Translations under genes and position numbers: made by a program | Assembly: GCA_037389465.1 (NCBI GenBank) | Contig: JAZARR010000073.1 | Location: 88,357-152,356 of the forward strand | Direction of reading: 5' to 3' | Source: Baylisascaris procyonis | Lineage: Eukaryota; Nematoda; Chromadorea; Rhabditida; Ascarididae | Length of the DNA stretch: 64,000 nt | In this document: one piece after another, positions 11,505 through 23,510 of the stretch | Layout of the letters: each line of letters begins with the position of its first letter | Numbering within the stretch: the first letter of the stretch is position 1 | The notes under the pieces: model-generated | Databases searched by the model: none | Seen by the model: only the letters and a program-made list of their open reading frames with translations | Told to the model about the DNA's origin: nothing

Positions 11505-12265
11505 AAGTTCCAGCTACACTACCTCTCTCAGAACTCCTTCGAGTACATTTAGGACCGTCATCCGCAAATTTCCGGCCACACTACCTCTCTTGGAACCTTT
11601 TCGAGTACACCCGCAAACTTCCAGCTACACTACCTCTCTCGGAACGTTTCGAGTACACCTAAGACCGTTATCCGCAAAGTTCAGCTACACTACCTCTCTC
11701 AGAACTCCTTCGAGTACATCTAAGACCGCTATCCGCAAATTTCCAGCTACACTACCTCTCTCAGAACTCCTTCGAGTACATTTAGGACCGTCATCCGCAA
11801 ATTTCCAGCCACACTACCTCTCTTGGAACCTTTTCGAGTACACCCGCAAAGTTCCAGCTACACTACCTCTCTCGGAACGTTTCGAGTACACCTAAGACCG
11901 TTATCCGCAAAGTTCCAGCTACACTACCTCTCTCAGAACTCCTTCGAGTACATTTAAGACCGTCATCCGCAAATTCCCAGCCACACTACCTCTCTTGGAA
12001 CCTTTTCGAGTACACCCGCAAAGTTCCAGCTACACTACCTCTCTCAGAACTCCTCCGAGTACATCTAAGACCGTTATCCGCAAATTTCCAGTCACACTAC
12101 CTCTCTTGGAACCTTTTCGAGTACACCCGCAAATTTCCAGCCACACACTACCTCTCTCAGAACTCCTTCGAGCACCAGCAAATTTCCAGCTACACTACCT
12201 CTCTCGGCACGCAAATTATACGCAAATTTCCAGCTATACTACTTCTCTGAACGTCTATGATTAAA
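11505..12265 (+). repeat. Minisatellite, unit about 45-64 bp, about 14 copies
   Basis: The core ctacactacctctctc recurs about 14 times (near 11514, 11577, 11628, 11687, 11748, 11809, 11860, 11919 and on to 12234). Two alternating unit types are visible: one with agaactccttcgagtacat, the other with ggaaccttttcgagtacacc. A degenerate relative of one unit lies near 13590-13640, beside the second tRNA-like element. The long plus-strand frames across it are repeat translations. Confidence 0.95.
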
Positions 12266-12560
12266 CTTAAGACCGTTATCCGCAAACTAAACAACGGCCG
12301 GCATCGAACCACCGTCGCGTGCGCCACAAACCACTGCGCTAACCACTCAGCTATCACGACCCTCAACGACTGTGTTGCAAATGCGAGTGACATTAATAAA
12401 CCTGCGTGCAGGTGAGAGTTCATCAAATCGCATCAGTACTTTCTCACATATCCAAGTTTTTTCCCAACAAAGCTATATATCATTTGGAAGAGAATTGAAT
12501 GCCAATTTGAATAAAAATAGTCTTATCCCAATCCGTCCAAAATTCGCAGAGTTATGAACG
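12266..12560 (-). mobile_element. tRNA-derived SINE-like repeat, element A
   Basis: On the minus strand, 12365 to 12295 contains an A-box-like tagctgagtggttagcgc followed about 30 bases later by a B-box ggttcgatgcc, as in tRNA genes and tRNA-derived SINEs. The acceptor arms do not pair, so it is not a working tRNA. The plus-strand sequence beyond it (caacgactg, gcgagtgacat, then ctttctcacatatccaa) recurs at element B, so the two are one family. It lies directly against the end of the minisatellite. Confidence 0.6.
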
Positions 12561-12841
12561 CGATCAATGTCATTTCTCTGACTCCCTCACTTTAGTGCAC
12601 TTTTTCACTATCGAATGCGTTTTCCAATGTTTAGAAGAGGGATAGCCTACGCATGTTATAGACTGTTGGAAAGCAAATTGTCTGGAAAGTCGATGGCACT
12701 ACATGCGCGTCTTTCCGATTATCGGTGAAAAAAATTATGGCCAAAAATGAAAAAATTCCGGAATATACTGAGAATAATGGATCGGAGCAAAACCATACTT
12801 ATATATTTGTAACAGGCTTGGAAAGAGGTGAAAACTTGTAG

Positions 12842-13318
12842 TTGACAACAAAACTGTACGATCGACAGGAAAAAAATTATAAAATGAAGTTGGTAATTTG
12901 CCAAATTTTTTTCACCATATCCTGGAGCTTTCTGGCGATTATGATAGAGAGTCCTAAAGCATGGATAACAAAAAAATTCACCCCGATTAGTCCATTCAAA
13001 AGCGAGATATGGTCAAAAATTGATATTCAAGTTCCCGAACGGTTATCTCAACCGGATCATCAAATATCAACAAACTTTCTTCACCAGCACATCCAGACAG
13101 AAATTCCCCAGAGATGTGTAAGAACCTGGTACAACTGTGACAAAGTAACAAAGGTTACCGGATTGCTCCCCATACATTTTGAAGGTTTTCCGGAGAAATT
13201 TTCATATTCGGAATTTTTTTCACAAATCCACGCCAAAATCTCAATGGAAGCCGCAGAATTCCCCATAAGATATAGAAAAAAAAAATCCAGGATCCAACAA
13301 ATAGCGAAAGAGATATGA
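12842..13318 (+). other. 158-codon open frame of unknown meaning
   Basis: Lys/Ile/Phe-rich frame with one hydrophobic stretch near the start (IFFTISWSFLAIMI). It lies between the two tRNA-like elements and shows no domain, no splice context and no second copy. It is probably chance or repeat-derived, and is listed because it is the longest open frame in the region. Confidence 0.15.
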
Positions 13319-13589
13319 GCAAAAATGCTTAAGTATGAAAAATAGATATCTACCAGAATAACTCCTCAGCCAGCAGGAGAATATCCGCCAAAAAGTGTAG
13401 GCCTGGTAAACACCCCCACACCGTGAGACTCGAAAAAGAAATTACAACCCTCCGACTAATTGTTCATGAGATAATGTTGACGAAATCCGAAAGGAAAACT
13501 AGTGATCTTCTGTGTAGTTCGGTATTCTGTATTCTGCATAATTAAAAAATAATTGTCCACTATATTAAAGTAACAGACGTCCTATATTT

Positions 13590-13910
13590 TTTCTGAACCC
13601 TTTGAGTATATCTAGGACCTGCGTAGGGAGTTTCTGGACAAAAATCCTTAAAAATCCGGTTTAAGTCGAAAACGACCAGCGGCTGAACCATGGTGGATCG
13701 AACCACTATGCCGCGTCCCGGTATCTCGACTTGCTATCCACTCATCACCCCGATGTCCAACGACTCGCCTATCTGAGCGAGTGACATAGTAAATCAAGTG
13801 ATCATTTTGACCCTTGCTTGATTTATGCAGATGTAGCTGTGCCGCTTCATTAAATCACACCAGTATTTTCTCACATATCCAGGTACTTTTCAGAAAAATT
13901 TTGCGTACTT
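13590..13910 (-). mobile_element. tRNA-derived SINE-like repeat, element B
   Basis: On the minus strand, A-box-like tgatgagtggatagcaag is followed by B-box ggttcgatcc (13757 to 13686). It is flanked by a decayed minisatellite unit on one side and, on the other, by caacgactcgcc, gcgagtgacata and ttttctcacatatccag, which it shares with element A. It lies just downstream of the last recognisable dynein-2 exon of copy 2. Confidence 0.6.
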
Positions 13911-13972
13911 GAGGGAGCAAAGGGCACCAACAAAAGGTATTCCAGATATATGTGAAGGTAACACAATGGTAC

Positions 13973-15124
13973 CTGATCGATTGGTGCTCTAAATCGGTCG
14001 ATGAAATCCAATTTTCGTATATTCCTTTTCCATATCGCATCAGCATTTCGTTTCCATGATTGTTGCGTTAGTGTTTTACCAGTGAACGTCCACTGATCGC
14101 ATAGAGAGATGCCGATTTGTAGTAAATCGGTTGCATTCTTCGATTTCCACAAGTTCACTTTTCCGATCTTATTGGCGATCGTTTCAACTAGCATACCTCC
14201 TTAAAATGTTGTCACTGGTTACAGTCTATACTAACAGTTTTCTCCAGCCTTAACGGAAAAAGAGACAACGATAGTAACAGGATTTTCCTGAATATGAAAA
14301 CAACACAAATGGAAAGGTATGTAATATAAGCCAAAATGATATGAACATTTTAGTTCATGAGGACCAGTTATAATGGTTACTAAAACATTGGGGCAATTGT
14401 GCAGGAATTTCGCTCTCACAAATTGCTGTAAACTTTTACTAAAGACCATTATAGAGTCATTCCGCGTGTGCGTTTGCGCGTGTGTGAATTGGTCGCCTGG
14501 TAACCTTAATTCGTGAACCAAAAAAATAATGGCAACAAACTTCGATGGAAATAATCTAGCATACAGAATGAATCGGTCCACAATTTCGCAGCAGCTCACC
14601 AAGTTCTGAATGAGCGACCGAAAGTTACAGTGACCAATAAACTTACACGTCGAATCTGCTCCGGCACGTGATTGCTCCTCTGCTAGCTAAAGCACCTCAA
14701 CGATGAGTTTATAGCATAAGGATATATATGCCTAGACGCTTCTGAATAACCGTTAATGGACGGTTTTCGCCTGGGTAGAGTAGCAAGCTGAATTGCAAAA
14801 AGATTTATCGTGGCAGCCTCTTTTACCATTCATATGTCAAGCTTCCAACTTCTGTCAGCACTGACCGATGACCCAATAAAATTTTGCATATGCAAAAAAC
14901 CACTACATTCACTTATCAATAGATGATTCTGATACACCTTGCTACGGTCTCAAACTAATCAACTTTCAAAGGCGCATTTTTCCCAATACGGAGGTTTAAA
15001 TTACCATATAGAACGATAAACGGATAAACATAGATGGAGACGTGGAAACTCCCAAAAACTTGCGAAAGCATGGGAACCAACTGGGAAAAATAGTTTCAAG
15101 AAAGATTGTCCAGGAGAAACTGTA

Positions 15125-15195
<71 letters not shown>

Positions 15196-17216
15196 TGAGA
15201 TAACAGTTTTGTAAGTGGTTTTTTACAGAATTCTGCAAGAATTTTGCACTATTTTTCTAAGACTTTAGCAAATATAAATAAAGAGGTGCTGCAACGATGG
15301 AGCAAAATTTTTTGACTCGAAAAAAGGCTAATGCGGATATCAATTAAATTTCATCATGAAAAAATTCACATGTATCTATATTTATGCTAGTGGCATAATA
15401 AATACAATAAATCGAAACAATACAATAAACAGCAATGATAATCGCCTTACCAATGATGTGTATAAGTGGCTTCATGCGTGTCTCCGGATACGGCTCCACA
15501 CTTCTCCAAAGAGCGTCGATGCAATCTTCGGCTGCTTCGATAAATTCAGTGAGTACCTCAAGCGGACATTCACCAACCATTTGAAGTTTCTCGCCCAATG
15601 ACACAAACGCTTCACAATATTGCACCGCAATATCATCGTCGTGTCGTAACTCCTTCCGTCTTTCCCAATAACGAATCTGGTATAATCTGGTCTGGTAGCG
15701 AACCTATCCCTTAAATTTGAATAAATGTCATAATGTCCAAACACTCATCTGGGTCCCAAATAGCCTATCTGATCTTCAGTGCATTAGCGTATTCCTATGA
15801 AACTTAGCTATCTTTCAGCCTAATATTGTCAAGTAATATGGCAATCATTCCTCCCAAATCGAAAACTATTAGCTAAAAAATATTTTTTCATCTTCGTTGC
15901 AGTACAAGAAATTCCTCTTGGAACTTAGTTTCATCTGAGTAAAATTTACTCCACTCAATCTCATAAAAAGTGAACAATGAACTTCTCCAACACCTCTAGT
16001 TCGACGTTCTTCCCACCTCTCTCTTTGTTTTTCAACCAATCATAATCCTTAAACGCTTAACTTTTAATATTTTCGACAAATCACGGATGCATATTCGCTT
16101 ATAGTTACAGTAAATGCGTATCATTCTGTCTTAAATTCAACAAAAATCATACAGGCGAGAATCCGAAATAATTCTACGAAGATTCACCTGAGCACACGAA
16201 CTGATAATTCAATGAAATGGAGAGGAGAATAAGTTGCAACAAAATGGCGAAGTTGCGTATGCAAGAAATGAAAATTATAAACTGACCGTCAGTGCTTCGT
16301 TTATCGGGGAATTAAGCCTTGCGGTAAGGTTTTTCTCCAACTTGCTCATCAAACTCATCACTTCTATGTCCGCCTTTGATTTACCACTCTTTTGCAAAAA
16401 TTTACTGAATACCTGAAATTGTGAAAATTTTTGTTTATTTTTACAGCCATATTATACCTTTTTAATTGATTTAGTTCTTTTTGAAGAAGCAATGCTATGC
16501 AAGCTATATAGTAAAATGTTATAGAAATATAGAGAAAAGAATAGAGGAAACCATCACTGAGTATTCAACTGCTTTCATTCTCATCCAAAGGAAATACACA
16601 ACCAGAAACTGTATACGATACTAATGGTTTATTTTTTACCTTCCGCATTTTTTTCTACAGAATAGGCTTTTTCCGTCTCCTTTTTTCATGCATTTCATCG
16701 CAAAATCTCTTGGCTCTTTTATTCTTTGAATTATTTATTAAAAGATATAGTAGGACGAAAGATCTTCAAATATAGAATAAAGAAAAAAAGGATAAATAAT
16801 GAATGCAAATGTTACGGCACTAAATTACATAAATAACCTTAAAGATAAGTCAGAAGTAAGTGAAATCCATTAAAAGATAAAGTTCTGCAAGATAAGTGCC
16901 TTGATTTATCTCTACTGAAGACCGAATTCAAATGATGACGTCCTTGAATACTTTATTAAACTATGGGATGTAACAATAGCACATAATATTTGAGAGCGGT
17001 ATGGAAGACTTATATAAAAATATTGAAAGTCGGTAAATATACCTGTTCATGACGAGCAATAATAAGAATCGATCGGCGTGGTGGTCTCGCAGAATTTATA
17101 TATCGATTGTAGTTGGGCAACTTCTCTTCGACTAGATTCGAGCCCAATGGATGCGATACAACACGGAGAATATAGTTCTTCCGTGGATCACCTTTATCGC
17201 TTTCGCTTTTTGACAT
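13973..17216 (-). CDS. che-3: Dynein-2 heavy chain, N-terminal tail (5' gene fragment, copy 2)
   Basis: Four phase-consistent exons: 17216-17043 (start ATG, 58 codons, phase 0), 16412-16287 (VFSKFLQKSG, then MSLMSKLEKNLTARLN), 15703-15451 (YQIRYWERRKELRHDDDIAV, then AFVSLGEKLQ, then EPYPETRMKPLIHIIG) and 14199-13973 (IGKVNLWKSK, LQIGISLCDQWTFTGKTLTQ, ending RFRAPIDQ, phase 0). The blocks Y-P-x-x-R-M-x-x-L-x-x-I-I-G-G, NLW and GIS-x-C-x-x-W match the DYNC2H1 tail in order. This protein drives retrograde intraflagellar transport in cilia. Dynein-2 heavy chains are about 4000 residues. Only about 240 are seen here, and downstream there are SINEs, a minisatellite and low-complexity DNA instead of linker and AAA exons, so this copy seems truncated. 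An additional exon between the first two is possible. Confidence 0.7.
15127..15191. repeat. (AT)n microsatellite
   Basis: About 65 bases of uninterrupted alternating T and A, in the intron between dynein exons at 15451 and 14199. Confidence 0.99.
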
Positions 17217-19655
17217 TTTTTCGGCGTTATGACGCTCAAATTCTCTGCAATAATGAATAATTCATCATTTAAAAAAACTTCATCTCAAGTCATCGTTATA
17301 GTGTATGCAAATATTAAATCCTAACATCTTCGTCAAACGGATCGCACTGAATATCGAAGTCAAGACATAAAATCAGAGAGACAGATAACTGACAAACAAA
17401 TAAAAGCTTATCAGATAATATTTTTGCATTCTTTAAATGTTACACTTCGCAACAATTATAAAAAGAGTTCCTATTATATAAGAATATGAAATAGTCAAAC
17501 TATTTTTTAGAATAGGCGAATAATTTGCAAAGATTTCACCGCAATCATATCAATTAATAAATATCTTTAATTTCAAACCCTTTAATATACACCAATATTT
17601 TTGCACTTCAAATAGTAATTTTCCACTAATATATGACTGCATATAAAGAGTATGTAGAGGAAGAACAATATTTGACGAGTTGCAAGCAAAAGCTTCGCAT
17701 ATTCGTGCAATTGAATGGTTGTCTTGACAACCACTGCAATGCCATGCGAAATCACATATCGGGACCCACTTAAATCTTTATGTGCAAAGGAACATTCCCT
17801 CCCATTGCAGTGCTAATTTAATGCAACTACCAACTGCAAGTAGCACTAAGGAATTGATAAAAGCACCTGAAATCGGCAATAGAATTGACGTGTTAGTGAC
17901 AATGTATTTTTAATTTTGCAATATTATAATGCGTATCGACGCTGTTGCTATGGCGGTTATTGCCAGCACACTTAAAGGTACAAGAAACAAAGCAAAAACA
18001 CGACTAATAAACGAGCGACACTGAGTAAAGGACAATGAAGCAGAGAAAGCAAACGCGACCAACATACGAACGACTGGCTAGAGCTGTCAATAACAGTCCT
18101 TATATACCCTACTGATAGCATCAAAGCGATATTTATAAGAGCATTCCATAGTAAACACTGCTAAGATCACAAACGAGCCAATCGAGTTGCTCTACGTTCT
18201 TAATCGATAGTTACGCTTACACTAACCGTTTAGATCGTTACAGTAATTGTTTAGAGGCATCTGCCATGACACATCCACCGAGAGTTGATACTTCTGTTGT
18301 GATCGTCTAGGCATCGCACGTGCGAATGGCTCCACTCGAATGTCGTGTGCAGCTCCAGGCAGTGGGAATGTATGATCCACTGGTGCAATCATTTCTTCAT
18401 CGCAATCCACTGCAAAACATTCAAGAATGAGCTACAAGATTCTAATGTCAAAGATGACAACAGCATTCTAAAGTAGTCTAAACAAAGATAACAGGAAATT
18501 TTTGATTATTGCCTCCTGCAGCCAGTAATCAATCTCTAAAGCACAAATTATTTCATTAACTTCAAAACAGAAAAAACATCATCACTTCTGTTTGAAGCAT
18601 ATGTGACAAACTCGCAGCTACAATCACATATAAGCGCATGCACTGATCTTCTATAAGGTTCGCGTTACAAACGAACGTGACCTGCCATCGGTAATTAGAC
18701 TTGTTTCCGGTTTTATAGACCGGCTAATATGTCAACTACTTGATGTTCGGATGCAACCATTTATCACTTAAAACGAGAGGATAGTGGAGTGTGCATCTCA
18801 ACATCGCAGAATAAACGCAGGAAGTTCTTCGTGTGAGAATCACTCTAAGCGTTGCAGGATATCATTTCAACGCTCTAAATCATCTCTACTCACCTGAAGT
18901 TGTACTTGATCCAGGGAACTATATGTACCACGTCGCCCTTATTATGTAACTTCTAGTGAGAAAAGACTATTGCCATTGTGTACACTGTGCGCTTTTTTTT
19001 TCTTCTTTTATCGATAAAAACTTCAAAAGATTTTTTGGAACGAACGGTTTTACTCTGTTAAACTGCACTTTGCCAGTCTCACTTTAACTGGTTCTCTCGA
19101 TTCAAAGTGCACAACTTTTTATTTGTACTTTTTTTTAATCACGCCGAAGAGATATCACTTCTGAGAATCGGCAAAAAAACGAGTTTTATTCCTTCGCAGA
19201 AATTTTTGTCAATTCTTGAAACGACAGTCATGATGGCTGAGAATTTAGAAATGCTTCTGAAGTTCGGATGTTACCGAACTTATATGTTAGCAATGAATAA
19301 GCGAGAATGCTCACTGTCACCCAAATGTTACGGCGATTGCACCACCAGTGACTGCGTCTTCTAGTAAGTAACCACTAATAATCAGTATATGATCATATCA
19401 ATTATTCTATCTTTATACACACGCCATTCGGAGGCGCAGATGTCCCATAACCATCACCTAATCTGTGGTGCATTTTGTATAGGCATTCACCAATACACGG
19501 CTTGTAAGAAACGGTTTCGTTTTTGATTGAACGTACTGATTCCTCCAGTGAGAAACAGCACAAATTAATTTATGGACTCCTCAGAATAGACATTTGACGA
19601 AGCAATTAGCAGAGCAATCCTAACAGAAGTCAATGCACTTTGAATGGTGAGAATC
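16602..19655. repeat. Segmental duplication, copy 2 (direct repeat of 1-3025)
   Basis: Starts with aaactgtatacgatactaatgg, as at base 1, and stays very similar for about 3 kb. It has small indels (for example extra cagaa at about 16850) and single substitutions. Beyond 19655 copy 2 continues to match the inverted arm at 33.77-34.4 kb, while copy 1 does not. Confidence 0.95.
18248..18409 (-). pseudogene. Stray copy of IL-17-receptor-like exon 3 (copy 2)
   Basis: As in copy 1, a 162-base minus-strand frame follows the acceptor gttttgcag and encodes receptor exon 3 nearly unchanged (DEEMIAPVDHTFPLPGAAHD). The donor is again replaced (AACAattact). Two independent copies share the same loss, so it predates the direct duplication. 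It sits about 1 kb upstream of the dynein-2 first exon on the same strand. Confidence 0.87.
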
Positions 19656-20290
19656 AAAAAAGAGGAGACAGCTGGCTGCACTCTGAAAGTCGCTTAATTT
19701 CGATTTGATATATATACCGTAAGCACATAGGATGACGCTTCTCTTTCATCGCGTATTGCATAGAAGGGCAATCTGGATGACGTCAGATGTGCAATTCTAC
19801 TAGCCGATATTCAGCACGTAAATACGAACTTTGTCACCTTTTGTGGATTCCATTAACAAAGACACATTTACCTGGGTGACATGCTCAAGTACCGGATTAT
19901 TGATCACATCCTTGTATTATGCGTGCATTTTATAATTATTACTAAGGGAACGAGATCGAGAAAATCAATGCAAATTCTGAATCAGTAACAACCGTTCAGG
20001 ACTTCAACAACCTTTTAAAGCTACATTTCCATACAGGTATGGTAGAAATAATTAGGTGTGAAGGACCAAAAATATACGTTGTGTAAGTAGCGTAAGCAGC
20101 GTGCAAGTCAGGTAAAAAGCGAAAATGGATGGCCATATATCGCAAAGATGAGCGAGAGAAGACAGCAAAGAAGGAAGAGACGTCCTTGTGAAGTGGACAG
20201 TGAAGAAAAAAAATTATATGCAATAATTTGCGAATTAATGTATCGAATGCATTGAAATATTGAGCAAAGAAACAGACACCTTCATCTGTA
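18248..20290. repeat. Left arm of a large inverted duplication (partner 33765-35722)
   Basis: The reverse complement of 18248-20290 aligns along its length with 33765-35722. Shared landmarks are exon 3, the ttttatcgataaaa region, the block around gtaagcacataggatgacgc, and the string near aatatttcaatg at the outer end. The spacer between the arms is about 13.5 kb. A plus-strand frame at 19107-19364 and a minus-strand frame at 19996-20295 recur in the other arm but with frame changes, so I do not call them genes. Confidence 0.92.
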
Positions 20291-22927
20291 TGCATGCGAA
20301 TCGTCTATGTGTTCGTTAGTTAGCTTGAATCCGAGATCGACAAAATTTACAAGATTACAGGAGGAAATTAAGGTGAGCGCAATTGCGACCGCCAAACGGC
20401 TCATCTCCTACTTTCCGCTTCGATTAGTCACACTTTTTGCTCGAAGCTTCTTCGATCTTTAGTGCTGTGAAATTTAGATTTGCATAAAAAGCTATGGCCA
20501 AAATGCGCATAAAGCATTAAAAACTTCTTTACTTCTTGAATATTGATGCAGCGAAATGTAGAAATCCGCATCTTACTTCTCAACGCCTTCTCACTTGTGT
20601 TAGTAATACTCTATTGCATAGCACATTTCGCAAGGCTAATATTACACTTCAAATTTTTTATGGCAACGAACCCTAAAAATCTACCGTAACTGCGCAATAA
20701 TTAACGCAATTTACCGTAACAAGCCTACTGTAAATCACTATTCCCCGTCATCAATAGGTGAAGTCCACTCGAATCCTCATTTTTATATTTTTCCTCCAGA
20801 ATTAATTTGCTGGAACATTATTCGTCGTATACAACCACATCATATTGTTGTGATATGCTCATACTTATGTGCATTTATTTATTCGTTCATATCTCTCTGT
20901 TTGCACACAGTATGCACATTGCTGATTATAGCAGTCACCATTATGAAACTTGGTTTCATAACCCAATTTTAGGGTGATTTCGTAAACATATTTTCGTTTC
21001 GATTCGTCCATTCATTCGATGAGCTATAACAGCCAAAACGACTATAAGACTTATATATGCAAATTTTAAGCTAGTTAGATAGAGTGCAATAAATTTTTAG
21101 ATTTGGTTTCGCACAATCAATCATTTTTGTATGAAAGCGTATTAGTAGGCGTTACGGCTATTGTTGTTGAACGCTTGTACAGCTGGTTGCTCTAGTTCGT
21201 ACAATTACAAAAAGTACGTATCGTGCCAACTTCCCACCTCACGCAATCCCAATTGTTTCCTGTATTATCGCTATTTGAAGAAATAGATGCACAGTCAATG
21301 AACTAGCGATCTGATTACGCTTTCAAATTTCCAGTTTAAAAAAAAGACTTTCAGCAATTGCGAGCCTCTAAAATCCGATAAGTTAAGGGCACTGGATGTT
21401 GCTAAAGCAAACGGGCCAGACGCTGAAGACGCAATTTCGTCCACATAGTAAAGCTGCAAATCCGGAAGCATCGTCACAACGAATTTCATAATCTAGAAGA
21501 CTAAACGTGATCTAGAAATCTAATTTCACCTGCTTGCAAGACTAATTTTTGTTGTGAGATCGAAAATAAGTCTAGGCGCTTGCTTCAAGAATGTTACTCA
21601 AATTGCTACACTAGATCTGGAGCTTGAAGTATGCAGATTAAGAGATAGATGAACATAGAGACATAATAATAAACACCTTCGAGGTAGAATTTCAAGGTAA
21701 AAGAAGCTATACAATGATATATGTGAAATTATACAATATAAAAAGAAACTATACAATTACTAACGCATAACTGATATAGTAAATATAGAAAGAAAATTAG
21801 TTCATTCTATAGGTGAGGCCTCATCACCGCGGATGCGACAATTGTCGCAGGCTTGTTAAAATTTGCCAATTAAGTTTTATTGGCTTGATGCTCCTTTATG
21901 TGCATAACGTTAGTATAGACCTAGAGGAATATAGTGCTTGCTCTTGGAAAACAGAATTAAGAAAAGAGAGAAAAATTCTTTTAATGCAAAAACAAAGATT
22001 ACGCGGGTATGAGCATAGATGCTATAGATGACTATTAGGAGATTAGATAGTTGTTAAGAATGCAAGAAGTAAGACGCGAATAGATTATCTATGAGAACAA
22101 AATTATACTATACAGACAGCTTAACCAAAAATAGAGAAAAGTAGAAATGAATGGAAGAGGAACTCTTATCTAAATAAATAAAAAATGTAGATTGAGAAAA
22201 ATTATAGTAAATATAAAAGTTATACACGATAACACTAATCTATCCAATAGTCCGAACTAAAAAAGGAAAATCGAAATTTAAGAACGGTATAATAAAAGAG
22301 GCTGTATGAAAACTAATTTACATTAAGAATTTATCTATAAAGTTAGGTATAAATTGCAGGCTAGATTAAAAGTAAATGTAGATTAAACTATACAGTTGAA
22401 TGAAATGAAAGCAGAAACATAAGGGATGACGACTGATAATCGATAAATCTGAATGCAGATATTAACTGCATCGTGCTAACAGCGGCAACACTTAGAGCAA
22501 TATTTATTTGATCTACGTTTAATACTAGACCTATCGAAGCAATATGAGTTACATTGGAAACTCACTAATACATTCTCAAGACGAAATAATAATATGAAAT
22601 ACTAGAACAGAATTCTAATAATAATACGTAAACTGAAGTTTCATTACAAGTAAAGGAAGATGGATTACAGAAGACATAGGATAATATAATATAATGACAT
22701 AAAGTTACGTAAACAAATGCTCCATTGAGAAATACAGTATTGAAGAGCGATAATCAATAATCTTAATATACATGATCAAAGCGATCGTACTATGAACTGA
22801 TAGCACAAGTAGATCAATATTTATTTGATGCTAATCCTATAGAAATCGCTCGCTTATGCGACTGACTTTTAGGGTTATATATACAAAAAGCATTTAAGCA
22901 ATACGAATGCTTAATAAGCCTAAAAAA
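20291..22927. other. AT-rich spacer with a non-LTR retrotransposon relic
   Basis: No exon is supported. The stretch at 21600-22900 is strongly A-rich on the plus strand and full of stops. A plus-strand frame at 21813-22031 (GCDNCRRLVKICQLSF) has no recognisable domain. Confidence 0.4.
21371..21448 (+). mobile_element. Relic of a non-LTR retrotransposon reverse transcriptase
   Basis: The plus-strand frame reads SDKLRALDVAKANGPD before a nearby stop at 21446. The L-x-x-L-D-x-x-K-A-x-G-P-D pattern is typical of the N-terminal part of reverse transcriptases of non-LTR elements (Jockey/CR1/RTE-like), where it normally continues G-I-P. Only this short piece is recognisable. Confidence 0.45.
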
Positions 22928-23510
22928 CTAAAGTGCGTGAAGGATTTCGTTAATCATACTTTTGATACCCTGTCTGTTAGGAGGGACGAACTTATACATT
23001 AATTCTAGTTTACTAATTAAAGCTCTATATAAATATTTTTCTACTAGAATAGCATTAAGACTTTTGTTCTTATAATTTTTAAGCAATCCTTTATATTTAT
23101 TAATGAAAAGTTTAAATCTATAAACTTGAAAGATTATTAGGTTTTTGTGTATAAACAGTGGAATGTTACTGTCCAAATGAGTGTATTTATTAGCTGAGAA
23201 ACTAAATTGATCCGTTTTATCGTAGAGACTTGAGACGGCACCATCAGAGGTAATATTTAAGTTTAAGTCTATAAAGTTAGCTGTGCTACCTTCGTATGTG
23301 ATCTCAATCTGTAGTGAGTCTTTAGGAATTAATTTAGCAATGTTCTAAAATTGTTCGATATTGAATATAAGAAGATCATCAACGTACCTACAACAAATAT
23401 CGCTTAAACATGGAAACTTTGGCATATTTATATTCTATAATGAACAAGGTGAGATCAGCTATATGGATACTGGCATTTATTTGCTGCATTTTAATTAAAA
23501 TGCATTTTAA
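22928..23510 (-). pseudogene. Degenerate reverse transcriptase, Penelope-like
   Basis: The minus-strand frame contains, in order: a decayed PVSI-x-LISPCSL-x-NINM block (compare the usual P-M-G-x-x-L-S-P-x-L-A-N-x-Y-M), CCRYVDDLLIFN with the catalytic YVDD of motif C, then ANFIDLNLNITSDG, SSLYDKTDQFSFS, and finally YTHLDSNIPLFIHKN, IFQVYRFKLFINKY and LVEKYLYRAL up to a stop at 22928. The order and the S-N-x-P-x-x-x-x-K-N-x-I-x-x-Q-x-Y-R-F block resemble Penelope-like elements. In-frame stops follow PVSI, CSL and IEQF, so it is dead. I did not see a GIY-YIG endonuclease. Confidence 0.7.

Noticed and set aside
11263..12264. Plus-strand frames of 210, 110 and 89 codons
   Set aside because: They translate the minisatellite; frame shifts between units and lack of splice context argue against a gene.
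12293..12366. A tRNA gene
   Set aside because: A- and B-box are present but acceptor and anticodon arms do not form; treated as SINE-like.
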